Shown here one piece after another: positions 17,998 to 28,006 of a stretch of DNA of 52,939 nucleotides. Numbering within the stretch: the first letter of the stretch is position 1; the number at the start of each line of letters is the position of its first letter. Source of the DNA: an uncultured bacterium (GTDB lineage: Bacteria > Verrucomicrobiota > Kiritimatiellia > RFP12 > UBA1067); NCBI GenBank assembly GCA_902779075.1, contig CACZAK010000010.1, positions 1 through 52,939 of the forward strand. Reading direction: 5' to 3'. Under the pieces are notes generated by a model. The model was not told the origin of the DNA, made no database searches, and worked only from the letters and a program-made list of their open reading frames with translations. The translations under genes were made by a program, and so were the position numbers.

Positions 17998-20071
17998 ACT
18001 TCACGAGAACCGTCAGGCGGCGGGACTTGTAATCGCCGGCGTTGTTCATGAACGTCCAGTCGGTGTGGTCGTTGCCCTTGTTGGAACCGATGCCGAGGTC
18101 AGTCGCGCCGCCGACTGAGAAGTGGTTGTACGCGAAAACTGTCGCGCCGCTCTTGGCGTTGTGCACCTGCATGCAGCCGTAGCCGTCCTTTCCGCCCTGC
18201 ACCGGGTGCTCCGCGTCGTTGCAGTCGTACATATTGTCGCTGCCGCCCGCATTGGCAAGTCTCTTCTGCGTTCCGTAGTTGCCGAGGAAGAACTCGATGA
18301 TGCCGTCGCCAACGGCACCCTCCTCCACGCCGATGCGGTTGGACCGCACGACGAGGTTGGAGACCTTGCGCTGGAACGTCGCGCGTGACGCGCACGGAAC
18401 GCCGAGCTTCGCCGCGTCGTCCGTGAAGGTGTCCATTGCCGCAACAACCCACTCAATCGCGCCATCGGTGCGCTCAAGCTCAAGAGCGTAGGCGACGCGC
18501 GTGAACGCGCCGGCCTTCGCCGCCTCGTTGAAGGAGTAGCCGGCGAAGCGGTTCGCCGGGAGATCGGCGGCAAGAACCTTGCGGAAGCCCGCGAGCTCCG
18601 GAACCTTGAGCGCGTCACCGAGCTTGGCGTTCACGTCGGTGAGGTCGTCCTCCGGACGGCGCGCGTCGATTTCGAACGGCCCGAGCGGGAGACCAGAATC
18701 AAACGAGTAGAGCGAGCCGATCCACGGGTTGGAGTAGAGATAGCGCAGACGGCGCGGTTCCTTGACGCCCGGCGCGGAGACGATGAGTTCCTTCCCCGAG
18801 AGCGTTGCGTTCGCGCCCTTGTTCAGGATTTTCGCGGGGACGTACTTGCCGTCCTTGCCGGCGATCTCGAAGCCTTTCGCCTCGGTGCGGTTGTCGTTGT
18901 AGGCGTACCAGCCGTTCGCGTTTTCGAAGGACATCACGAACTTGTCGCCCTCGACCTTCCACGACTTGAGCACCGGCGCGTCGTCGATGATGTCGGTGAA
19001 GCCGTAGTCGCGCTTGAGCGCGTGCAGGACGAGGCGGCGGGCCACGGACTCCTTGTCGTTCGGATGGATGTCCCAGGAGTTTCCGATGTCGCATGTCGTG
19101 ATCATCGCGGCGTTCTTCTCCTCGGCGGCGAACTTCGCCTGTCCCATCTGGACGGAGAACCAGCTGCGGCTGAACGGCGCGAGCTGCACGAAGTAGAGCT
19201 TGAGGTCGGGGTTCTTGAACTCCTTCGCCCAGCCGTTGTAGAGATCGTGCATCTTGTCGCAATACCGGATTCCGTCACCCGCGTTGGAGCAGCCCTGATA
19301 CCAGATGAAGCCCTTGATCGCATACGGCGCGAACGCGGCGACCATGCCGTTCCAGAGGGCCGTGGGCGTGCCCGCACCGACCTTGGCAGGGATGTTCGGC
19401 TTGTTCGCGAAGCCGGAGATCGGCGTCCACGGCTCGATACGCGTGCCGCCCCAGCTGGAATCGATGATGCCCACGGGGACGCCGAGCGCGTCGTGCAGCT
19501 CGAGCGCGTAGTAGAACGCCATCGCGGAGAGGTTGCCGTTGAAGGTTTCCTTGAAGGACTTTGGCGAGTAGTCGCGCCATACGGCCTTCCAGCCGAGCCT
19601 CGGCTCGCGGGACGTCGTCCGCGCGTTCTTCACGTAGCGGATGAACGGACGGCGGGCCATCGCGGTCATCACGGCGCCCTGTCCGTCGCGGTAGCGCGGG
19701 CCCGGGCCCCAGATCGGGCACTCGGTGTTGGACTGTCCGCTCGCGAACCACACTTCGCCGACGAGGACGTTTTTGATCTCCTCGGCGTTGGTTGCGCCGG
19801 CGACCTTGAGAACCCTGTTCTCCTTCGAGGCAGGCATCGCGTCAAGCGACACGCACCACTTGCCGTCACTGCCAGCCTGCGCCGTCTTGGTCTGTCCGGC
19901 GAACGTTACGGTCACCTTCTCCCCCGGATCGGCGACGCCCCACACTGGGACGGCGCGTTCGCGCTGAAGAACCATGTTATCGGCGAAGGGCGTGGCAGTT
20001 TTTACATGTCCGTACGCCGCGAACGCCGTCGCCAGAATCGCTGGCGCGACAATCATTTTCGATACTTTCAT
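17996..20071 (-). CDS. Secreted SGNH esterase of the sialate O-acetylesterase (SASA) type
   Basis: 691 aa from the ATG at 20071, which has AAAGGA nine bases upstream; the longer reading to 20152 lacks one. A signal peptide covers residues 1-22. An N-terminal beta-sandwich (MVLQRERAVPVWG...GKWCVSLDAMPA) is followed by an SGNH/GDSL hydrolase: nucleophile block 'FASGQSNTE' near residue 113, 'IIDSSWGGTRIEPWTP', 'GFIWYQGCSNAGDG', and the catalytic D-x-x-H in 'WDIHPND' near residue 334. The last 190 residues are a separate beta-rich domain I do not recognise. It is predicted to remove acetyl groups from sialic acid or plant glycans outside the cytoplasm. It is divergent from the GH106-like gene, which suits joint glycan breakdown. 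Confidence 0.88.
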   Translation of the reverse strand: MKVSKMIVAPAILATAFAAYGHVKTATPFADNMVLQRERAVPVWGVADPGEKVTVTFAGQTKTAQAGSDGKWCVSLDAMPASKENRVLKVAGATNAEEIKNVLVGEVWFASGQSNTECPIWGPGPRYRDGQGAVMTAMARRPFIRYVKNARTTSREPRLGWKAVWRDYSPKSFKETFNGNLSAMAFYYALELHDALGVPVGIIDSSWGGTRIEPWTPISGFANKPNIPAKVGAGTPTALWNGMVAAFAPYAIKGFIWYQGCSNAGDGIRYCDKMHDLYNGWAKEFKNPDLKLYFVQLAPFSRSWFSVQMGQAKFAAEEKNAAMITTCDIGNSWDIHPNDKESVARRLVLHALKRDYGFTDIIDDAPVLKSWKVEGDKFVMSFENANGWYAYNDNRTEAKGFEIAGKDGKYVPAKILNKGANATLSGKELIVSAPGVKEPRRLRYLYSNPWIGSLYSFDSGLPLGPFEIDARRPEDDLTDVNAKLGDALKVPELAGFRKVLAADLPANRFAGYSFNEAAKAGAFTRVAYALELERTDGAIEWVVAAMDTFTDDAAKLGVPCASRATFQRKVSNLVVRSNRIGVEEGAVGDGIIEFFLGNYGTQKRLANAGGSDNMYDCNDAEHPVQGGKDGYGCMQVHNAKSGATVFAYNHFSVGGATDLGIGSNKGNDHTDWTFMNNAGDYKSRRLTVLVK

Positions 20072-20113
20072 TTCTATGTGTCCTTTCCCCGGAGTCTGAT
20101 TCCGGATGCGAAA

Positions 20114-20119
20114 AGTATA
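20114..20119 (-). promoter_or_regulatory. Extended -10 element of the esterase gene
   Basis: TATACT on the minus strand, preceded by ATGG, about 43 bp upstream of the start codon. No good -35 is visible. Confidence 0.4.
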
Positions 20120-20203
20120 CCATAAACCAGCACGCGGGGGGAGCGTCTCCACAATTTCCTTTCACGGCGCTATTCGTGTCTGTCATTCAACTCCGTAATA
20201 GTG

Positions 20204-20209
20204 TATAAT
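20204..20209 (+). promoter_or_regulatory. -10 element of the GH106-like gene
   Basis: TATAAT preceded by GTG. It is 32 bp upstream of ATG 20242, with AAAGGAG as the ribosome site between. The -35 is poor. Confidence 0.45.
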
Positions 20210-20241
20210 ATTCGCGCCAACCGGAATTGAAAGGAGCAATA

Positions 20242-23200
20242 ATGAATATGTTAAGAAGAATAGTGTGCGGGGGCGTCATGTCCCTTGCCGCTGTTATTGC
20301 GCTAGGCGCCTCGGCTTCCATCGACGGCGAGCTGTTCAAGACCCCGCCGGACTCCGCCCGGCCGTGGGTGTACTGGTACTTCATGGACGGTAACACGACG
20401 CGCGAGGGCATGAAGGCGGACCTCGACGCGATGAAGAAGGCCGGCATCGGCGGCGTGCTGATCCTCGAAATCGGCGCGGGACGTCCGCCGCGCGGCCCCG
20501 TGGAGTTCCTGAGCCCGAAGTGGCTGGAACTCTTCGGCTATGCCATCGCCGAGGCCGACCGCCTCGGCATCGAGGTGGCGGTTGGGACAGGCCCCGGCTG
20601 GTGCGGCGCGGGCGGGAAGTCCGTCAAGCCCGACGACGCGATGCAGCACACCGTCGCGAGCGAGACGACGGTGACGGGGCCGCTGGACTATTCCTCCGTT
20701 CTGCCCATCCCCGCGCCGCGCGCGCCGTTTTTCGGCATCCGCACGCTCACGTCCGAGATGAAGAAGGAATGGGAGAGCTACTACCGCGACGTCGCCGTGC
20801 TGGCGTTCCCAGAGCCGGAAGGCGCGGAGCGTCTTCCCGATGCGGATGAAAAGGCCATCTACCAGCGCGCGCCGTTTTCGTCCCGCCGCGGCGTGAAGCC
20901 GTACCTCACGACGTCGCACAAGGCGGTGCCGCCGGAGAAGTGCGTCGATCCCGCGAAGGTGGTGGACCTCACGGCGAAGATGGACGCCTCTGGACGTCTC
21001 ACCTGGCGCGTCCCCGAAGGGCGCTGGACGATCCTGCGCGTCGGGCGTCGCCTTACCGGACAGACCACGCGTCCCGCGCCCAAGCCGGGCCTCGGATTCG
21101 AGACGAGCAAGTTCGACCGCGGCGCGATCGAGCGCCACCTGCACGACTATGCCGATAAGATACTCGCCGCCGCCGGTCCGCGTCGTCCCGGACGCGGCCT
21201 CACTACGCTCCACTTCGACAGTTGGGAGATGAGCGCGCAGAACGGCTCAGCCGCGTTCTTCAAGGAGTTCGAGCGCCGGCGCGGCTATTCGCCGCTTCCG
21301 TACATCCCCGCGATTAACGGACGCGTGGTGAAGTCGACGGAAATCACCGAGCGTTTCCTCTTCGACTGGCGGCAGACAGCGCAGGAGCTCGTAATCGAGA
21401 ACCAGCTTCTCCCTATCAAGGAGTTTGCGCACAGCAAGGGGCTCGTGATGTCGAGCGAACCCTACGACATGAACCCGTGCTGCGACATCACGTCCGGCGC
21501 GGTGGCGGACGTGCCGATGTGCGAGTTCTGGTCAAAGGGAATGGGCTGTCCGGCGGAATACAGCTGTGTGGAGTCGGTCTCCATCGCGCACACGATGGGG
21601 CGTCCCGTCGTCGGCGCGGAGGCGTTCACCGCGAGCGCGGAGTACTGGAAGCAGTACCCCGGATCGATGAAGGCGCAGGGCGACTGGGCGCTCGCCTTCG
21701 GCATCAACTGCTTCAAGTTCCACACGTACCAGCACCAGCCGAGCTTGACGGACAAGCCCGGCATGACGATGTGCGGGTACTACGGCGTCAACTGGCATCG
21801 CAACCAGACGTGGTGGCCGATGGTCGATTCCTACCACCGCTACCTCACGCGCTGTCAGTGGTTGCTCCGGCAGGGGCGTCCCGTGGCGGACATCCTCTAC
21901 CTCCTGCCCGAAGGCGCGCCGATGGTGTTCCAGCCGCCGAAGGACGCCTTCATGGAGGGCGACTTCCCGGACCGGAAGGGATATTCGTTTGACGGCTGTT
22001 CGCCCGAGGTATTCATGTCGCGGGCCAAGTTCATCGACAAGAAGATCGACTTCGAGGGCGGCGCGACGTACAGCGTGCTCGTGCTGCCGAAGGTCGATGC
22101 GATGACGCCCGCGCTGATGAAGAAGATTCTCGAATGTGCGGAGTCGGGCGTGAAGATTGTCGGCGGGGTACCGCGCAAGTCGCCAAGCCTTTCCGGTTAT
22201 CCGACGTGCGACGAAGAGGTCGCCGCGCTTGCCGATCGCATCGCGCCTCGTCTTCACCATGTTCACGATAAGAACGATAAGAACGCAGTTCTTGAGATGG
22301 CGAAGGACGTGATAGAGAATGAGGCGAAATGGATATGGAGCGCGGGCGAAAAGGATGTGATGAAGCAGCCAAACGGTTCGCGCTGGTTCAGAAAGACGTT
22401 CAGACTAGAAAAGCCTTCAAAGGAAGATATTAAACGCGACTTGATGTTGGCGGTGTCTCGATTCTCGGATAGGGATTTTCATGAAAGATGCTATAAGGGC
22501 GAGTTTTGCTGCAATGTGAAAAGCGCATCTGTTGTAATTGCCGCAGACAACGCATATCGTCTGTACTTGAACGGCAAGTTTGTAGGCGAGGGGATTGATT
22601 TCCACGACGTCGGTTCGTATGCTAACGTGATCAACCTGCTGAAGCCCGGTGAGAATGTAATCGAAGTGTTGGCGGACAACTGGGATGACTCGCCCAATCC
22701 GGCAGGTCTTATTGTTGCCTTCGTGATCAAGTACACGGACGGTCGTGTCGTCACCTTCAAGACGGATGCCTCTTGGACGTGTGCGACGGACAAGAGCAAG
22801 GTTTTTGGCCCCGTGCAGGAGTTTGGCGCGTTTAACATGGGACCGTGGCGTCTGCGTAGCATGCAGAAGGAACTCTATCCTTCATTTAGTTATGTCGCTT
22901 CTTGCGTAGGAATGCGTCCAGATCACATGGGAGGAGGCAATGTGCGTTACATCCATCGCAGGCTTGACGATAAGGACATCTACTTCTTAAGCCATCGTGA
23001 TGATTATCTGCGTATTATAGGGGGGGCTCATTTTAGGGTGAATGGTGTAAAGTCCGTGGAATGGTGGGATCCGCTTACGGGCGAGCGTAGAGAGCTGCCG
23101 AGGTGGAGATATGCACACGACGGTACTGTTGAAGTAGAACTTGAGCTAGGACCCAGCGAAAGTGGATTCGTCGTATTTTCCCATGGGACTACAGGCATGT

Positions 23201-23733
23201 TCAAGTCAATGCTCTCTTCCATCTTCCCGACGAAGAAAAGTAATTTCCGCTCTTACAGTGTAATTGCTGAATTGCCCGACCAGTGGAAGGTTTCGTTCGA
23301 TCCGGCGTGGGGCGGACCGGAGTGCGAAGTGGAGTTCAAGACGCTTGAAGACTGGACGAAACGTCCGGAATGGGGCATCCAGCACTACTCTGGGATTGCC
23401 ACGTACCGCAAGACTGTGACGAGCAAAGAAGTGCCTACCCACATCAGCCTTGGCGACGTGGCGAACCTTGCGCGGGTGAAGCTGAACGGGAAGGACCTTG
23501 GCTCGGTGTGGTGCTGGCCGTGGCGCGTGGCGGTGCCGGAAGGCGCGTGGAAGGACGGCGAGAACCTTCTTGAGATCGAGGTGGCGAATCTCTGGCTCAA
23601 CAGGCTCATCGGCGACGCGTCGCTTCCGCCCGAGAAGCGACTCACGCGCACCACGGTGAATCCGTACAAGCCAACGGAGACACTTCGCAGGTCGGGTCTC
23701 TTCGGGCCAGTCCGGCTTGAAAGAGAACAATGA
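20242..23733 (+). CDS. Secreted GH106-like glycosidase (alpha-L-rhamnosidase family)
   Basis: 1163 aa from ATG 20242, directly after AAAGGAG; an upstream in-frame TTG is part of that ribosome site. The signal peptide ends near ALGASA-S. The family opening 'PPDSARPWVYWYFMDGNTTREGMKADLDAMKKAGIGG' and 'VGTGPGWCGAGG' is clear. So are 'LHFDSWEM', 'SSEPYDMNP' and 'VGAEAFTA' in the barrel. Two galactose-binding-like beta-sandwich domains follow (around residues 690-830 and 1020-1160; 'YRLYLNGKFVG', 'NLARVKLNGKDLGSVWCWPWRV'). GH106 enzymes release L-rhamnose from pectic or other plant glycans; the exact linkage cannot be read from sequence. The stretch 22261-23230 is less GC-rich than the rest of the gene. 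The GH36 gene follows 48 bp downstream. Confidence 0.85.
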   Translation: MNMLRRIVCGGVMSLAAVIALGASASIDGELFKTPPDSARPWVYWYFMDGNTTREGMKADLDAMKKAGIGGVLILEIGAGRPPRGPVEFLSPKWLELFGYAIAEADRLGIEVAVGTGPGWCGAGGKSVKPDDAMQHTVASETTVTGPLDYSSVLPIPAPRAPFFGIRTLTSEMKKEWESYYRDVAVLAFPEPEGAERLPDADEKAIYQRAPFSSRRGVKPYLTTSHKAVPPEKCVDPAKVVDLTAKMDASGRLTWRVPEGRWTILRVGRRLTGQTTRPAPKPGLGFETSKFDRGAIERHLHDYADKILAAAGPRRPGRGLTTLHFDSWEMSAQNGSAAFFKEFERRRGYSPLPYIPAINGRVVKSTEITERFLFDWRQTAQELVIENQLLPIKEFAHSKGLVMSSEPYDMNPCCDITSGAVADVPMCEFWSKGMGCPAEYSCVESVSIAHTMGRPVVGAEAFTASAEYWKQYPGSMKAQGDWALAFGINCFKFHTYQHQPSLTDKPGMTMCGYYGVNWHRNQTWWPMVDSYHRYLTRCQWLLRQGRPVADILYLLPEGAPMVFQPPKDAFMEGDFPDRKGYSFDGCSPEVFMSRAKFIDKKIDFEGGATYSVLVLPKVDAMTPALMKKILECAESGVKIVGGVPRKSPSLSGYPTCDEEVAALADRIAPRLHHVHDKNDKNAVLEMAKDVIENEAKWIWSAGEKDVMKQPNGSRWFRKTFRLEKPSKEDIKRDLMLAVSRFSDRDFHERCYKGEFCCNVKSASVVIAADNAYRLYLNGKFVGEGIDFHDVGSYANVINLLKPGENVIEVLADNWDDSPNPAGLIVAFVIKYTDGRVVTFKTDASWTCATDKSKVFGPVQEFGAFNMGPWRLRSMQKELYPSFSYVASCVGMRPDHMGGGNVRYIHRRLDDKDIYFLSHRDDYLRIIGGAHFRVNGVKSVEWWDPLTGERRELPRWRYAHDGTVEVELELGPSESGFVVFSHGTTGMFKSMLSSIFPTKKSNFRSYSVIAELPDQWKVSFDPAWGGPECEVEFKTLEDWTKRPEWGIQHYSGIATYRKTVTSKEVPTHISLGDVANLARVKLNGKDLGSVWCWPWRVAVPEGAWKDGENLLEIEVANLWLNRLIGDASLPPEKRLTRTTVNPYKPTETLRRSGLFGPVRLEREQ

Positions 23734-23781
23734 TTGCAGTAGTAATGACACAAAAGGAACAACTCAAAAAGGAATACAAAG

Positions 23782-25812
23782 ATGACAGGTTTTGACATCG
23801 CAATGGCGGGTCTGCTCTCATTCGGGCAGGTCATTCCGAGCGCACAGCGCGAAATCGTGAAGCACGCGGGTCTCCAGATTATCCATGCGGACGGCGCGGT
23901 GACGCTTCGTCTGAAGGAGACGGGCCGGACGGAGTCCGCCATCGAGGGCGGGCGCGTCGTGACGGTGAATTTGCAGGACGAGCACTATCCCGTGTACATC
24001 ACGCGGCACGTGCGCACGTGGAACGACTGCGACGCCGTCGAGACGTGGTACGAGCTGCGTCACGAGGAGCCGGGTCCGGTGAGGCTGCTCCGCGCCGACA
24101 GCTTCGCCTCGCGGATCAACTGCAGGGCCGACGTCGTGAAGGTGCTTACGCTCACGGGCGTGTGGGCGCTCGAGGGGAACGTTACGGAAGCGACCGTCGC
24201 GAACGGACAGATCGCGCAGTACCGCTCGCTCGCGGGCACGCGCGACGCATGGGAGTCGAACGCGGCGATGATGGTGAGCTTCGGCGACAAAGTAGATGAG
24301 GAACGCGGCAAGGTACTCGGCGTGGCGCTGGAGTGGACTGGCACCACCGAGAAGCGCGTGCGGCGCAGTTGGAACGGACGCGAGACGGATGTCTTCGCCG
24401 GCATCGACATGGAGACGGGTCCGTACGTCCTCGACCCCGGCAAGACCTTCACCACGCCGCGGGCGATCATCGTGTGGTCCGAGAAGGGCAAGGGCGAGGT
24501 GTCGCGTCAGTATCACCGCTGGGCGCGCCGCCACCTGATGCCACACGGCGACGTCCTTCACCCGATCCTGCTCAACACGTGGGAAGGCTCGTACTTCAGC
24601 TTCACGGAGAAGACGCTCACCGACATGATGGACGGCGTGAAGGAGATGGGCGGCGAGATGCTCGTCCTCGACGACGGCTGGTTCGGGAAGGGCAAGTACG
24701 CCCGCGACGATAAGAACCGCGACAAGACGGGCCTCGGCGACTGGGTGGTGAACCCCGAGAAGCTGCCGCACGGCCTTGCCTGGCTTGCGGACGAGGCCGC
24801 CAAGCGCGGACTCAAGTTCGGCCTCTGGGTGGAGCCGGAGATGTGCAACGTGAAGAGCTGGCTCGCCGAGGCGCATCCCGACTGGATTCTCCGCGAGCAG
24901 AACCGCTCGCTCCTCCTCGGGCGCGGCGGCTCGCAGGTTGTCCTTGACTACACGAACCCGGCCGTGCGCGAGAACATCTTCAACCAGCTCGACGCCGTGT
25001 ACGCGCAGGTGCCCACGCTCGCCTACGTTAAATGGGACAGCAATCAGAACATCGTCAACCCCGGCTCCACCTACCTGAAGCCCGACCGCCAGCCGAACCT
25101 CTGGTACGACTACACGGTCGGTCTCTACGACCTGCTTGCGAAGCTGCAGTCGAAGCGTCCGCACATCATGGTGCAGGCCTGCGCCTCGGGTGGCGGGCAC
25201 ATGGACTTCGGTTTCCTGCGCTACGCGGACGAGTTCTGGGCGAGCGACAACACCGACCCGTTCCGCCGCGTGTTCATCCAGTGGGGCGCGTCGCAGTTCT
25301 ATCCCGCGAGCGCGATGGCCTGCCACGTCACGCGGCGCGGCTCGTCGATGAAGTACCGCTTCGACGTGGCTATGACCGGACGCATGGGCTTCGAGCTGCA
25401 TCCGACGAAGCTTTCGAAGGCGGATGTCGAGTTTGCGAAGGCGGCAGTGGCCGACTACAAGCGCATCCGTCCGATCGTCCAGCGCGGCGACCTCTACCGC
25501 CTCGTCTCGCCGTATGACGGGAGGATGTCCGCGCTCATGTTCGCGAGCGAGGCGAAGGACGCGGCGGCGGTGTTCGCGCTCGGACTCGACAAGGACATCA
25601 TTGTGGAGGAAACTCTGCATCTGCGCGGACTCGATCCCGACGCGAAGTACGTCGTGACAGAGATCAACCGTGGCGCGAAGCTTCATGCCAAGCTGCCGAA
25701 AGAGCCGGTCGCTGGCCGCACACTCATGGATAAGGGAATCGCCGTCAGGCTCTCCGGCAGGTTCGACTCCGCCTCGTTCGAGGTCGTGCGTGCCGGGGCG
25801 GAGAGGCGTTGA
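23782..25812 (+). CDS. GH36 alpha-galactosidase
   Basis: 676 aa. AAGGAA lies seven to ten bases before the start. The N-terminal beta-supersandwich is followed by the TIM barrel with 'LDDGWFGKGKYARDDKN', 'GDWVVNPEKLPHGL' and 'KFGLWVEPEMCN'. The nucleophile is D419 (YVKWDSNQNI) and the acid/base is D489 (FWASDNTDP); 'ACASGGGHMDFG' is the usual substrate loop. It hydrolyses terminal alpha-1,6-galactose from raffinose-type sugars and galactomannans. There is no clear signal peptide, so it probably works in the cytoplasm. At 676 aa it is some 50 residues shorter than common GH36 enzymes, mostly in the N-terminal sandwich. It is probably cotranscribed with the GH106-like gene. Confidence 0.93.
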   Translation: MTGFDIAMAGLLSFGQVIPSAQREIVKHAGLQIIHADGAVTLRLKETGRTESAIEGGRVVTVNLQDEHYPVYITRHVRTWNDCDAVETWYELRHEEPGPVRLLRADSFASRINCRADVVKVLTLTGVWALEGNVTEATVANGQIAQYRSLAGTRDAWESNAAMMVSFGDKVDEERGKVLGVALEWTGTTEKRVRRSWNGRETDVFAGIDMETGPYVLDPGKTFTTPRAIIVWSEKGKGEVSRQYHRWARRHLMPHGDVLHPILLNTWEGSYFSFTEKTLTDMMDGVKEMGGEMLVLDDGWFGKGKYARDDKNRDKTGLGDWVVNPEKLPHGLAWLADEAAKRGLKFGLWVEPEMCNVKSWLAEAHPDWILREQNRSLLLGRGGSQVVLDYTNPAVRENIFNQLDAVYAQVPTLAYVKWDSNQNIVNPGSTYLKPDRQPNLWYDYTVGLYDLLAKLQSKRPHIMVQACASGGGHMDFGFLRYADEFWASDNTDPFRRVFIQWGASQFYPASAMACHVTRRGSSMKYRFDVAMTGRMGFELHPTKLSKADVEFAKAAVADYKRIRPIVQRGDLYRLVSPYDGRMSALMFASEAKDAAAVFALGLDKDIIVEETLHLRGLDPDAKYVVTEINRGAKLHAKLPKEPVAGRTLMDKGIAVRLSGRFDSASFEVVRAGAERR

Positions 25813-25869
25813 ACGGCGTTGAATGGCAGAGAACCCGTGAAATCTGTACCATACGCCCAAAAAATATGG

Positions 25870-25875
25870 TATAAT
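25870..25875 (+). promoter_or_regulatory. Extended -10 promoter of the acyl-CoA dehydrogenase gene
   Basis: TATAAT preceded by ATGG. It is 28 bp before ATG 25904, with AAGGAAGG between them. Confidence 0.5.
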
Positions 25876-25903
25876 GCGGGGCAAGGAAGGAATAGACAAC
25901 GAC

Positions 25904-27931
25904 ATGCAGACTGAAACGACCGAGCGTCCGACGATGAAAATGCTCCCTGGCGACGAAGTGCGCCAGATCATGTGGCGTTTCGCCGAGCGATACGACATCC
26001 AGATGGCAGTGGCGGGCGCGCGCAGCGTGGCGCGCGGCATCGTGGCCCAGCTCGTGGCGGGCGGCCAGCGCAAGACGCACGACTGGACGGCCGAGAAGCA
26101 GGGTGCGTTCGAGGCGTTCGACGCCTCCGGCATCACCGCGAGCACGCTCAAGCAGGAATACGGCGGGCTTTTCGATGGACCAAAGAACCTCGCCTCCTCG
26201 CTCCTTTCATACGAGTTGAGCTGGGTGGATAACGGCGCCGCGACGTCCGCGCTCGTGAACGGCCTCGCGATGGGTCCGATCGCCGAGCTTGGTACGGACG
26301 AACAGAAGGCCTACTACATGACTCGCTGTGCGCCCGGCAACGAGACGGGTAAGACGTGGCGCGGGTCGTTTGCGCTCACGGAGCCGCTTCCCTACGTGGG
26401 CGTCGATACGGGCGTTCTCTGCGGCCGCGTGAGCGTGGCCGAGTGGAAGGAGGGCGAGGAGCCGAAGCTGCGTGTCGAGAAGCGCGGCCGGTTCATCACC
26501 AACATCGCGATCGCCGACTACGTGACCGTGGCCGTGAACTCCGGCGACGACCGCATCAAGGGCAGCTGCATGGTGATCGTGGAGGCGACGGACCCCGGCA
26601 AGTTCGACCGCGGCGCGCAGACGCTCAAGTGCGTCCACCAGCTCTCCAACACGGGTGACCCCGTGATTGACGTCGTCGTGCCCGCCTCGCGCATCGTGGG
26701 CGGCTACACGATCAAGGACGGACAGATCGTGCCGAACCTCGCGCACTCCGAGATCATCGCGCAGGTGTTCTCCAAGACGCGCGTGGGCGTGGGCGTGATG
26801 GGCGCGGGTTCGCTCATGAGCGCCATCGAGCCCGTGATCCGCTACCAGCGTACGCGCTTCCGCGGCGCGGCGGGCGTAGACGAAACGTCGCCCCGCTACC
26901 AGCAGGGACTCCAGATGAAGGAGGACGTGACGGAGCGCCTTGCGGACGTGTGGGCCACGGCCGAGGCCGCGTCGTCTCTTGGCTTCGACATCTCCCGCCG
27001 CTTCGACGCGCTCGAGCTCATCCAGGATGAAGCGAAGGCGAAGCTCGGCAAGGGCCGCGAGATGCTGAAGAATATGAAGGCGCCGATGGCCGCCGCCGCC
27101 GCGTTACTAGCGGAAGGGAAGGATCCGATGGAGGATCCCGACGTCACCGTGCGCTATGTCTATCTCCAGGCGCTCTGCAACATCCTGTGCCCGAGCTGCA
27201 AGCTCTGGAACACGGGCCACGGCGCGAACGTGATGCGCGAGGCCGTGACCCTCATGGGCGGCTACGGCATCACGGAGGACTGTCCGGGATTCCTCTTCTA
27301 CAAGTGGACAGACATGCAGCTCGACGCGACGTACGAAGGCCCCGAGGCCGTGCAGCGCCGCCAGATTTCCGAGACGATGGCGAATCCTGTGTTCCTTGCG
27401 CAGCTTGAGGCGTGGGAAAAAGAGCTCGCCGCGTGTCCGAAGGCCGCAGAGAACGGCGCAAACGCCCTTGCGGCGGCGCTTCGTCTGTGGGCGTGGACGC
27501 GTGCGTTCGCGGCCGGTGCGAAGGACCCCGCCGGCAAGAAGCTCGGCTCCTCGCAGCGCCATGGCGTGGTGTTCCCGCTTGCGGACGCGCTCGCGGGGCT
27601 CATGGCCGCCACGAGCCTCTGGCAGGACATCCGCTTCCTTGCGCTCAACGGCGCGGAGCATCCCGTGGTGGGACCGGAGCTCCCAAGCTACCTCAACACG
27701 TTCAACGACTTGCTCGGCACGGTCGTGGCGGACGTGGCTGGAGAGGCCGCGAAGGTCTGCGCGGGCGTGGTCTATGGTTTCGACGCTGCAACGGCGGAGG
27801 ACAAGGCGGCGTTTGCTGCGCTGCGTGCGGCCCTGGATGAATCGCTCGCCGGCACACGCCTAGCGAAGGATCGCGCGGCGAAGTGCCTCACCACGGTCAT
27901 GATCCCGGAGGCGCTCGACTATCCAATGTGA
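25904..27931 (+). CDS. Large acyl-CoA dehydrogenase
   Basis: 675 aa from ATG 25904, after AAGGAAGG. It has the three-part acyl-CoA dehydrogenase fold. The N-terminal helical domain runs to about residue 150. The beta domain has 'GSFALTEPLPYVGVDTG', 'RFITNIAIADYVTV' and 'IKGSCMVIV'. The C-terminal helical domain has 'VGVGVMGAGSLMSAIEPVIRYQRTR', 'LMGGYGITED' and 'MQLDATYEGPEAVQRRQI'; the E of 'YEGP' is where the catalytic base of short-chain enzymes sits. It is longer than the usual 380-aa enzymes by about 200 C-terminal residues that look helical. It oxidises an acyl-CoA using FAD; no electron-transfer flavoprotein gene is nearby and the substrate is unknown. Confidence 0.88.
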   Translation: MQTETTERPTMKMLPGDEVRQIMWRFAERYDIQMAVAGARSVARGIVAQLVAGGQRKTHDWTAEKQGAFEAFDASGITASTLKQEYGGLFDGPKNLASSLLSYELSWVDNGAATSALVNGLAMGPIAELGTDEQKAYYMTRCAPGNETGKTWRGSFALTEPLPYVGVDTGVLCGRVSVAEWKEGEEPKLRVEKRGRFITNIAIADYVTVAVNSGDDRIKGSCMVIVEATDPGKFDRGAQTLKCVHQLSNTGDPVIDVVVPASRIVGGYTIKDGQIVPNLAHSEIIAQVFSKTRVGVGVMGAGSLMSAIEPVIRYQRTRFRGAAGVDETSPRYQQGLQMKEDVTERLADVWATAEAASSLGFDISRRFDALELIQDEAKAKLGKGREMLKNMKAPMAAAAALLAEGKDPMEDPDVTVRYVYLQALCNILCPSCKLWNTGHGANVMREAVTLMGGYGITEDCPGFLFYKWTDMQLDATYEGPEAVQRRQISETMANPVFLAQLEAWEKELAACPKAAENGANALAAALRLWAWTRAFAAGAKDPAGKKLGSSQRHGVVFPLADALAGLMAATSLWQDIRFLALNGAEHPVVGPELPSYLNTFNDLLGTVVADVAGEAAKVCAGVVYGFDAATAEDKAAFAALRAALDESLAGTRLAKDRAAKCLTTVMIPEALDYPM

Positions 27932-28006
27932 TTTTTTCGGAAAAGGTGTCAGTTCTACGTGGGCTGTCTGCCTTTCCACATGTGTAACCCAACAGGAGGA
28001 AAAACA

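Noticed and set aside
23818..26151. 777-aa open frame on the minus strand
   Set aside because: Antisense to the GH36 gene and the acyl-CoA dehydrogenase start. It spans the intergenic gap and shows no domain.
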